Positions 51,753 to 58,192 of a DNA stretch of 58,192 nt are shown here, piece after piece. Below the pieces are notes generated by a model. It was not told where the DNA came from and did no database searches. It was given only the letters and a program-made list of their open reading frames with translations. The stretch covers positions 1 to 58,192 of the forward strand of contig NZ_JAHHDX010000003.1 of assembly GCF_018619335.1 (NCBI RefSeq), given 5' to 3'. The first letter of the stretch is position 1; each line of letters begins with the position of its first letter. The position numbers and the translations under genes are program-made. The stretch comes from Alteromonas sp. ALT199 (GTDB lineage: Bacteria; Pseudomonadota; Gammaproteobacteria; Enterobacterales; Alteromonadaceae).

Positions 51753-52607
51753 TTATAGCTCCTCTACACTATGGGGCTGAGCCTCATTCACATTAACGGC
51801 ATCAATTGTTTCAACTGAATTCGTCGTTGCGCAGGTATTTGGGGCAATGAATAGTGCGCTTTGGTTAGCTTGTGCATAAAGTAAAGTCTCACGTACTGCT
51901 CGAACTACCGCTCTTGGCGTTATGGTAGCGCCAGTAAATTGATCAAACTCACCACCATCTTTTTTTACTTGCCAAGGTGCCAAATTATCCGGTGAGAATG
52001 ACTTGCCGCTGAACGTTGTGATCCAGTTGCTTACCGCAAGCTCTATTTTATCACCAAGCCCAGGGGTTTCCTTGTGTTCAATTACACGTACGCCAAGTAC
52101 TTTCATGTTGCTTGTTGATATTTCAGGCACATGCATATCTGAAGAGCTCTCGTCTAGCTCTGCCATATCAGTAAGCGATAGTGCAGAGGTATTGATATTT
52201 TCACTCTCACCGCTATGTGAGTCGGTATTTTTTCTTTGCTGTGTTCCGCTGCCAACATGTGTGTCTACTTTTACACCGACAACAATATCTATATCACCGC
52301 TGTAACCATCTGGGGCAGTGGCTTCCAACACAAGCGCGCTTGGCTGGCCGTTTAGCGTGGCACGGTATACCTTGTGGGCTTTTTTTATGCCCAGTTCAGG
52401 GGCATTGACTTCTGTGCAGTTGGCGTACAGGGCATTGTCATGGAATTCACTAGGCACAACTTCATTTAGTACGCTTAGAAGCTTTTGCTGCTTTTGTTGC
52501 TCAATTTTGTCTTGGGTGCCGAAAAAGGTTAACGCTATCAACGCTGTGGTGACAACAGCAAACGCACCTAACATAAGGCCGTTTTTGGCCAAGCTTTCTT
52601 TCATCAT
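51753..52607 (-). CDS. rnfG: Rnf subunit G with covalently bound FMN, containing an extra Ser/Thr-rich insert
   Basis: A membrane-anchored periplasmic subunit with one N-terminal helix. The FMN-attachment motif [15 protein letters not shown] has T230 as the predicted flavinylated residue; the conserved [12 protein letters not shown] and [15 protein letters not shown] are present. Compared with E. coli RsxG (about 206 residues) this protein has 284: an insert of about 52 residues (about 116-167), Ser/Thr/Glu-rich and low-complexity, splits the VGVKV/VLGVRV strand pair. Start overlaps the rnfD stop by one base. Confidence 0.94.
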   Translation of the reverse strand: MMKESLAKNGLMLGAFAVVTTALIALTFFGTQDKIEQQKQQKLLSVLNEVVPSEFHDNALYANCTEVNAPELGIKKAHKVYRATLNGQPSALVLEATAPDGYSGDIDIVVGVKVDTHVGSGTQQRKNTDSHSGESENINTSALSLTDMAELDESSSDMHVPEISTSNMKVLGVRVIEHKETPGLGDKIELAVSNWITTFSGKSFSPDNLAPWQVKKDGGEFDQFTGATITPRAVVRAVRETLLYAQANQSALFIAPNTCATTNSVETIDAVNVNEAQPHSVEEL

Positions 52608-53689
52608 TACTGCTTACCTCGGCCTTTGACGTTTTTGCCATACACGCGAGGGCGGGTATAATAATCAATCAAAGGCACCGCCATATTCATAATAATAACC
52701 GCAAACGCCACAGCATCAGGGTAGCCACCAAAGGTACGGATTATTATCACCCAAAAGCCAATCGCCGCGCCGAATATAATTCTGCCTTTTGGCGTTGTTG
52801 AGGCTGAGACCGGGTCGGTCGCTATAAAGAAGGCACCTACCATTACTGCGCCATTAAACAGGTGAAATAGCGGTGAAGCATAGTAATCTGCGTTAATTAA
52901 ATGAAGTAGTGAAGCACAAACAAACACGCTTAACAGCATACCACCTGGGATATGCCAGCTTATAACGCGGGTTTTCCATAAGTAGAGGCCACCGAGTAAA
53001 TACGCAAGGCTCACTGTTCCCCACCCCGCACCTGCAGCTTCGAATACGCCGCCATCGAAAATCGGCTTAGCTAATGACTCTGAGTACGTCATACCTTGTG
53101 TTAAGTGGGTTTTTAATGTGTCTAGCGGTGTAGCCATAGTTACACCATCGGCAATGGTTTTAAGCTGAGTAACATCATATCCGCTGGTGGTAAATCCAGT
53201 GAATATAAGGGATGCCGAGTCAAAGAAACTTGGTGTAATGCCAGCGTGAGTCGCAGGCGGTAACCACTGACTCATCGCCGCAGGGAATGAAATAAGAAGA
53301 ACTACGTAAGCAATCATGGCGGGGTTGAAAATATTGAACCCGAGACCACCGTAGACCTGTTTGGCTACCGCGATTGCAAAAAAAACGCCAGTGACCGTCA
53401 TCCACCAAGGCAGGGTAGGAGGAATACTAATCGCGATAAGTAATCCTGTAAGCACCGCGCTGTAATCAGTGAGAGTGCGCTCGATAGGTCGCTTTCTTAA
53501 ATATAAAATAACGCCTTCAACGACCAGTGCACTTACTACTGCAATAACCGCTTGAATAAGCATTCCCCAACCAAAGAAAAAGGATTGGGCTATCATGCCT
53601 GGGATCATGGCGTAAATGACCATGCGCATGACCTGTCCGGTATCGCGTTTAACCCGTTGGTGTGGTGAACTCGATAAACTTAATTTCAT
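52607..53689 (-). CDS. rnfD: Rnf subunit D
   Basis: A polytopic membrane subunit that carries covalent FMN. The flavin-attachment site [13 protein letters not shown] has T187 at the same position as the known Vibrio/E. coli residue. Conserved helices include [45 protein letters not shown], and the C-terminal [18 protein letters not shown]. 360 residues. Start overlaps the rnfC stop by 4 nt (ATGA), a sign of coupling. Confidence 0.96.
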   Translation of the reverse strand: MKLSLSSSPHQRVKRDTGQVMRMVIYAMIPGMIAQSFFFGWGMLIQAVIAVVSALVVEGVILYLRKRPIERTLTDYSAVLTGLLIAISIPPTLPWWMTVTGVFFAIAVAKQVYGGLGFNIFNPAMIAYVVLLISFPAAMSQWLPPATHAGITPSFFDSASLIFTGFTTSGYDVTQLKTIADGVTMATPLDTLKTHLTQGMTYSESLAKPIFDGGVFEAAGAGWGTVSLAYLLGGLYLWKTRVISWHIPGGMLLSVFVCASLLHLINADYYASPLFHLFNGAVMVGAFFIATDPVSASTTPKGRIIFGAAIGFWVIIIRTFGGYPDAVAFAVIIMNMAVPLIDYYTRPRVYGKNVKGRGKQ

Positions 53690-56600
53690 TCTGATTCTTT
53701 CTCTTGTTCAGCTGCCGCTTTTTTCGCTTTTGCTTTTGCAATGGCTGCTGCTATACGCGCTTTCTTTTCATTTTGAGCAGTGGGTTGGGACGTTGTTTGC
53801 GCGCTTGTTGCTTGTTCTGCTTTATTAGACGATTCGCGCTGCTCATGTTCCTTGTTACTTTCTTGCTCAGCAGTATCTTGTGAGGCTGCTAAACCGTCAT
53901 TATCGTCCTGAGCAAGTTTCTTTGCTTTGGCCTTCGCCACTGCAGCAGCAATACGTGCTTTTTTCTCGTCAGCTTCATTCGTAGATGAGGTATCTTTAGT
54001 ATTCTCATTAGGCGTGCTGGATACATCCTGCGTGTTAAGCGTTGAAGCTCCCTCCCTGTTAAGGTCGCTATTGCTAGTATCAATTTGCGCGCTCTTTTTA
54101 TTCTCTTCTGAATTGCCATCCTGTTTAGCCGCCTTTTTGGCTTTTGCTTTAGCCACGGCGGCAGCAATGCGGGCCTTTTTCTGTTCCGCTTCACTCAAGT
54201 TGCTAGAAGAACTTAAAGCGTTATTACTCTGATCACTTTTGTCTTGGTTGCTGACGCTTTGATGATTTGCGTCTTTTGGCAAGTTAACGTCCTGATCCTC
54301 TGTGCCAGCTTTACTAACAGGGCTAGGCGCTTGCGCTTCTTGCGACGCGGCCTTTTTGGCTTTCGCTTTAGCTACCGCAGCTGCGATCCTAGCTTTCTTT
54401 TCATCCCTAGCATCCATGTCATCTAGCTGTTCTTTAGGTTGGTAGTCTTGCTGCTCGTCTAATTGCGTAGACGCAGCTTGCTCAGTTACTGGTTCATCGG
54501 ATTGCCCACTTGCCCCATTTCTAGCGGCTTTTTGTGCTTTTGCTTTAGCGACTGCCGCAGCAATACGCGCTTTTTTCTGCGCTTCAGCTGAAAGATCTGA
54601 ATTAGTTTCGGTATTAGATGGCTCAGTATTCGAAAGCTCAGCAGTTTTTTCGCCTTGAGAACCCGCTTGGTTTTCTGTCAACGCACCTGAATGCTGGCCA
54701 GCTTGGGCTGCTTTCTTCGCTTTCGCTCTGGCGATAGCAGCGGCAACCTTGGCTTTTTTCTCATCTTCTAATGATGATGCCTGACTATTTGACGGTTCTG
54801 TAGTTGAGGATTCCACAGCGCTTTCATCTTGAATTTCGTTTTGAGCCTGCGCCGCTTTTTTCGCTTTTGCTCTGGCGATTGCAGCTGCGACCTTTGCCTT
54901 TTTATCATTTTCTGGCGATGATTCCTGGGTCGCTGGCTCAGCAGCGTTTTCAGCTTGATTTGCTCCTTGAGCTTGTGCTGCTTTCTTCGCCTTTGCTCTT
55001 GCAATTGCGGCGGCTACCTGTGCCTTTTTATCATCGGCTGCACTGCTTGGTTCGTCGGTATTAGCTGCCTTGCCTTCACCATTCGCGTTAGCCTGCATGG
55101 CTGCTTTTTTCGCTTTCGCGCGAGCCAGTGCCGCAGCCACTTTATCCTTCGCTTCAGTTGCGCCAGCATCAACAGCGCTATTCGCATTATCGACCGCAAC
55201 AGAATTTTGTTCTTTGGCTTTGTTAGCGGCTAACCGCGCTTCTTTCGCTTTTCTATGCTTTGCTTCACGCTCAAGCTTTTCGCGCTCTAAGCGCTCTTTA
55301 CGCGCTTCAAATCGCTGCTTAGCCTTTTCAGCTTTGTTCTTTTCATCGCGCTGAATGCGTATTTCAGACTTAGCTTGGCGATAATAATGCACCAGCGGGA
55401 TCTCGCTAGGGCAAACATAAGCGCACGCGCCACATTCTATACAGTCGAACAGGTCGTATTCTTCCGCTTTGTCGTACTCTTTCGCTTTGGCGTGCCAAAA
55501 TATTTGCTGTGGAAGCAATGAAGCAGGACATGCATCAGCACAAGCGCTACAGCGAATACAGGGGCGTTCGGCGTTGTCGTCTACTAGCTCTTTTTTGGCC
55601 GGGACCAGTAAACAGTTTGTGGTTTTAACAACGGGGATAGTAGCGTCTGACAAAGTGAAACCCATCATAGGTCCACCCATAATGACTTTCGGTGCTTTTT
55701 GTTTTTTCGGGTTGTAGTTTGCTTCTTCTAATAAATGAGAAACAGGCGTACCTAACAAGGCTCTGAAGTTGCTAGGAGATTTAACAGCCTCACCGGTTAC
55801 GGTAACAATGCGTTCTATTAGCGGCTTACCATGCAAAATAGCGTCTGCAATGGCATAGCAGGTGCCCACGTTAAACATCATAACGCCCACGTCAACAGGC
55901 AAACCGTTTCTTGGTACTTCGCGACCGGTGAGTACTTGAATCAGCTGTTTTTCACCGCCAGCGGGGTATTTGGTCTCCACGCTAACAACGCGATAGTCTT
56001 TCTTATCCTGACATGCAATGTTCAGCGCCTCGTAGGCTTCGGGCTTATTGTCTTCAACAGCAACCACAATTGCTTTTGGTCCGATAAGGTGAGTCAGAAT
56101 GTCTAAACCTTGGCGTATTTGCCACGCGTGCTCGCGCATTAGTCGATCATCAGAGGTAATATAAGGTTCGCACTCAACCCCGTTTAGAATAAGAAACTCG
56201 ACGGGTTTAGACGTTGAGGTTTTGATATGAGTAGGGAAGCCTGCGCCGCCCATTCCGGAGATACCTGCTTGGCAGATGGCCTCAATCAACTTGTTTTTAT
56301 CTATATCGCTATAGTTAGCGATTGGAGATAGGCTGCACCATGTGTCTTTTCCATCGGGGCGAATTGAAATACACATTTCTGTTAGGCCGCTGGGGTGGGC
56401 TACAACATGCGGAGCTATAGCAACGACCTCGCCCGACGTCGGTGCGTGCACCGGCACTGAAAAAGGTGAAGAGGTTTGCGAAAGAATTTGGCCTTTTAAT
56501 ACTGTATCGCCAACTTCTACGCAACATATGCCGTCTGAACCAATGTGCTGGCGCAGTGGTACTATCAATAACTCAGGCAAAGACGGCTTTTTAATTACCG

Positions 56601-56709
56601 ACGTATTAGAAAGTGATTTTTTATCGTCAGGATGCACACCACCTGGAAATGAGTACATCTTTCCCGCTTCAAGGGTTTCTATAATTGAATCAAAACTTGG
56701 ATACATCAC
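53686..56709 (-). CDS. rnfC: Rnf subunit C with a nine-repeat Lys/Ala-rich C-terminal extension
   Basis: Peripheral NADH-side subunit. The N-terminal 470 residues carry the flavin/NADH-binding part ([63 protein letters not shown], with [10 protein letters not shown]) and two 4Fe-4S motifs, [17 protein letters not shown] (about residue 383) and [17 protein letters not shown] (about 422). Then comes a charged coiled-coil segment ([24 protein letters not shown]) and, from about residue 520 to the end, nine copies of a unit with the core [18 protein letters not shown] separated by acidic Ser/Thr/Gln-rich linkers. E. coli RsxC also has such a tail but is much shorter (740 residues against 1007 here). 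Confidence 0.95.
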   Translation of the reverse strand: MMYPSFDSIIETLEAGKMYSFPGGVHPDDKKSLSNTSVIKKPSLPELLIVPLRQHIGSDGICCVEVGDTVLKGQILSQTSSPFSVPVHAPTSGEVVAIAPHVVAHPSGLTEMCISIRPDGKDTWCSLSPIANYSDIDKNKLIEAICQAGISGMGGAGFPTHIKTSTSKPVEFLILNGVECEPYITSDDRLMREHAWQIRQGLDILTHLIGPKAIVVAVEDNKPEAYEALNIACQDKKDYRVVSVETKYPAGGEKQLIQVLTGREVPRNGLPVDVGVMMFNVGTCYAIADAILHGKPLIERIVTVTGEAVKSPSNFRALLGTPVSHLLEEANYNPKKQKAPKVIMGGPMMGFTLSDATIPVVKTTNCLLVPAKKELVDDNAERPCIRCSACADACPASLLPQQIFWHAKAKEYDKAEEYDLFDCIECGACAYVCPSEIPLVHYYRQAKSEIRIQRDEKNKAEKAKQRFEARKERLEREKLEREAKHRKAKEARLAANKAKEQNSVAVDNANSAVDAGATEAKDKVAAALARAKAKKAAMQANANGEGKAANTDEPSSAADDKKAQVAAAIARAKAKKAAQAQGANQAENAAEPATQESSPENDKKAKVAAAIARAKAKKAAQAQNEIQDESAVESSTTEPSNSQASSLEDEKKAKVAAAIARAKAKKAAQAGQHSGALTENQAGSQGEKTAELSNTEPSNTETNSDLSAEAQKKARIAAAVAKAKAQKAARNGASGQSDEPVTEQAASTQLDEQQDYQPKEQLDDMDARDEKKARIAAAVAKAKAKKAASQEAQAPSPVSKAGTEDQDVNLPKDANHQSVSNQDKSDQSNNALSSSSNLSEAEQKKARIAAAVAKAKAKKAAKQDGNSEENKKSAQIDTSNSDLNREGASTLNTQDVSSTPNENTKDTSSTNEADEKKARIAAAVAKAKAKKLAQDDNDGLAASQDTAEQESNKEHEQRESSNKAEQATSAQTTSQPTAQNEKKARIAAAIAKAKAKKAAAEQEKESE
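53700..55155 (-). repeat. Nine degenerate coding repeats in rnfC
   Basis: The unit is about 18 codons of Lys/Ala-rich core plus a variable 20-55-residue linker. Cores lie at about 53710-53770, 53910-53970, 54120-54183, 54340-54404, 54520-54580, 54705-54766, 54840-54907, 54970-55035 and 55090-55153. The first four copies in protein order have ARAKAKK and the later ones AKAKAKK, and DNA identity between copies is partial, so these are old, diverging duplications. Early linkers are short and late ones long. Confidence 0.9.
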
Positions 56710-56711
56710 AA

Positions 56712-57293
56712 TTACGACACCATTTTGATAGGGATATCACCTTTAGGTGATGATTCAAAATCCCACTTCCATGTAGAAGTTGTTTGTATAATTGGTACCA
56801 TGTCGATACAGTCGACAGGGCAGGGGTCCACACATAAGTCACACCCTGTGCACTCGTCGGTAATAACAGTGTGCATGTGTTTTGCTGCACCTAAAATTGC
56901 ATCAACAGGACAAGCTTGAATACATTTAGTACAGCCGATACATTCGTCTTCGCGTATAAAGGCAACTTTTTTAACGTCTTCTTCACCATGTGCGGCATCA
57001 AGGGGTTTAGGTTCAACCCCCATTAAATCTGCGAGTTTCTTGATGGTTGCTTCACCGCCCGGTGGGCATTTATTAATATCATCGCCATCTGCAATAGCCT
57101 CAGCATAGGGTTTACAGCCTGGATATCCACATTGTCCGCATTGGGTTTGTGGTAGCACGGCATCGATTTGCTCCACAAGGGGGTCGCCCTCAACTTTAAA
57201 GCGAATGCTTGCATAACCCAGAACCAAGCCGAAAATAAGTGCAAGAGCGCCAATTGCAATAATGGCAAAAATGATGGCAGTAGATATCGTCAT
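56712..57293 (-). CDS. rnfB: Rnf subunit B (ferredoxin-type iron-sulfur protein)
   Basis: A membrane-anchored iron-sulfur subunit: one N-terminal helix ([25 protein letters not shown]), a Fe-S domain with the [16 protein letters not shown] motif and an additional Cys (NKCPPGG), and two 4Fe-4S ferredoxin motifs ([16 protein letters not shown] and [16 protein letters not shown]). 193 residues, as in E. coli RsxB. The start overlaps the rnfA stop by one base; the rnfC start follows its stop after 2 nt. Confidence 0.96.
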   Translation of the reverse strand: MTISTAIIFAIIAIGALALIFGLVLGYASIRFKVEGDPLVEQIDAVLPQTQCGQCGYPGCKPYAEAIADGDDINKCPPGGEATIKKLADLMGVEPKPLDAAHGEEDVKKVAFIREDECIGCTKCIQACPVDAILGAAKHMHTVITDECTGCDLCVDPCPVDCIDMVPIIQTTSTWKWDFESSPKGDIPIKMVS

Positions 57294-57874
57294 TACACTT
57301 TCACCAATCCGCTAAAGCCCATAAATGCAAGGGACATAAGACCGGCGGTAATCATAGCAATAGAGGCACCTTTAAAAGATACAGGTACATCTGCAGCAAC
57401 TAAGCGCTCGCGCATGGCTGCAAATAACACTAGCACTAGAGAGAATCCAACCGCAGCACCGAAACCATAAATAAGGCTCTGCATGAAATTATGCTGTTCG
57501 GTAAGGTTTAACAGCGCCACACCAAGTACCGCACAGTTAGTGGTAATTAGAGGAAGGAATATACCTAACAATCTATACAAAGTAGGGCTCGTTTTGTGCA
57601 CGACCATTTCAGTAAATTGAACAACGACCGCGATAACAAGAATAAATGCTAAGGTTCTAAGATAGCCAATGCCTAAAGGGGCAAGTAAATAGGTTTCTAC
57701 TAAGTAGCTTGATGCTGAGGCAAGAGTGAGTACAAATGTTGTGGCCATAGACATACCCATGGCGGTTTCCAGTTTTCCAGACACACCCATGAACGGGCAT
57801 AAGCCGAGAAACTTAACCAACACAAAGTTGTTAACCAGTACTGTACCAATCAAAAGTAGTAAAAATTCAGTCAT
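57293..57874 (-). CDS. rnfA: Rnf subunit A
   Basis: First gene of the rnf operon. A polytopic membrane subunit, about six helices. The conserved [31 protein letters not shown] and [17 protein letters not shown] carry the cysteines that bind the membrane-embedded iron centre shared with RnfE. 193 residues, same as E. coli RsxA. The upstream 195 nt up to the tRNA gene should contain the operon promoter, but I see no distinct regulatory motif there. Confidence 0.96.
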   Translation of the reverse strand: MTEFLLLLIGTVLVNNFVLVKFLGLCPFMGVSGKLETAMGMSMATTFVLTLASASSYLVETYLLAPLGIGYLRTLAFILVIAVVVQFTEMVVHKTSPTLYRLLGIFLPLITTNCAVLGVALLNLTEQHNFMQSLIYGFGAAVGFSLVLVLFAAMRERLVAADVPVSFKGASIAMITAGLMSLAFMGFSGLVKV

Positions 57875-58068
57875 GAATAACGCAATTCCTTACAGGAATC
57901 TTGACGGACAATGCCCGCGATTTAAAAAGAAAAACAGATTAGGTCTATTATCCCTTTTTAGAACGGGTTTAACAACTTGATTGAATTAGGGTTATTTAAT
58001 GTCTAAACGCGTTGTTTTAGGAATTAAAATAGAGTGACGTGGGTGAGGCGATTTAAGAGCCAACTAAG

Positions 58069-58145
58069 TGGCTCCCCCTCCCCGACTCGAACGGGGGACC
58101 TGCGGATTAACAGTCCGTCGCTCTAACCAACTGAGCTAAGGGGGA
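58069..58145 (-). tRNA. tRNA-Asn (GTT)
   Basis: On the minus strand a 77-nt cloverleaf can be drawn: acceptor TCCCCCT/AGGGGGA, D arm GCTC...GAGC, anticodon loop CTGTTAA with GTT, T arm CCCCG-TTCGAGT-CGGGG, discriminator G and an encoded CCA. The anticodon stem has one A-C mismatch at its top pair. Confidence 0.97.
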
Positions 58146-58172
58146 ATCGACACCTAAGTTGTTTGCTGAAGT

Positions 58173-58192
58173 TGGCTCCCCCTCCCCGACTC
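58173..58192 (-). tRNA. Second tRNA-Asn, cut off by the window end
   Basis: The last 20 bases repeat the 3' end of the tRNA-Asn gene exactly (CCA, discriminator, acceptor and start of the T arm on the minus strand), 27 nt upstream of the first gene in transcription order. It is evidently a tandem copy that continues beyond the window. Confidence 0.85.

Noticed and set aside
53700..55155. Regularly spaced near-identical blocks resembling a CRISPR array
   Set aside because: The blocks are coding, in frame with rnfC, differ in DNA sequence, have unequal spacing and no direct-repeat/spacer pattern. No cas genes are present.
53889..55354. Several long open frames inside rnfC on both strands
   Set aside because: They arise from the Lys/Ala-rich repeats in other frames; codon pattern and overlap with a well-supported gene make them shadows.

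Overview
This window looks like chromosome of a marine gammaproteobacterium of the Alteromonadaceae, most probably Alteromonas or a close relative. The supports are the E. coli-like synteny blocks (prfB-lysS, smrB/prmB-aroC, yeaG-yeaH-ycgB/spoVR, rnfABCDGE-nth), the Vibrio/Alteromonas-type rnt/motY pair of a sodium-driven flagellar motor, large TonB-dependent receptors, and moderate GC content. It reads as stable core chromosome with a few decayed genes. No insertion sequence, prophage or CRISPR array is visible.

Layout. 0.1-7.1 kb: a secreted EEP-family phosphatase/nuclease, a membrane sensor diguanylate cyclase, a DUF417 membrane protein, two small lipoproteins and a DUF2177 membrane protein. 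7.1-10.1 kb: a fatty-acid desaturase and its ferredoxin reductase (translationally coupled, with a tandem operator-like repeat upstream), a decayed Old Yellow Enzyme gene and a small membrane protein. 10.4-13.1 kb: prfB (with its programmed +1 frameshift) and lysS. 13.2-21.1 kb: panE, an RluA-type pseudouridine synthase coupled to an orphan HPt protein, an M16 peptidase lipoprotein, gshA and an SLT-like lipoprotein. 21.1-22.8 kb: a candidate Fur-controlled small RNA, two orphan proteins of similar layout, and a 41-residue membrane protein behind two FNR-like boxes. 22.8-27.0 kb: smrB, prmB, aroC, MFS transporter. 27.0-31.9 kb: spoVR, yeaH and prkA (yeaG), a stress-associated operon on the minus strand. 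32.1-33.4 kb: sodB and grxD, divergent. 33.7-41.3 kb: a cell-surface signalling island (TonB receptor, ECF sigma factor, FecR anti-sigma factor, second TonB receptor with an STN signalling domain). 41.4-47.5 kb: bfd under a Fur box, a 2-Cys peroxiredoxin, rnt, motY with a FliA-type promoter, a GlpQ-like phosphodiesterase, gloA, a decayed SDR gene, a cold-shock protein and a small ORF. 47.7-50.1 kb: M28 peptidase and a lipoprotein. 50.2-57.9 kb: nth and rnfEGDCBA on the minus strand. 58.07-58.19 kb: one complete and one cut-off tRNA-Asn gene.

Themes. Iron and redox control recur: Fur boxes at bfd and at 21.27 kb, FeSOD, monothiol glutaredoxin, the Rnf complex and peroxiredoxin. The least-described elements are the candidate Fur-repressed sRNA at about 21.17-21.25 kb (minus strand), the FNR-box small membrane protein at 22.64 kb, the pair of paralogous TonB receptors around one sigma/anti-sigma pair, an RnfC with nine Lys/Ala-rich repeats, and an Nth that keeps its catalytic residues but has lost two of the four iron-sulfur cysteines. 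All functions are inferred by reading motifs and from recalled family members; no database search was run.
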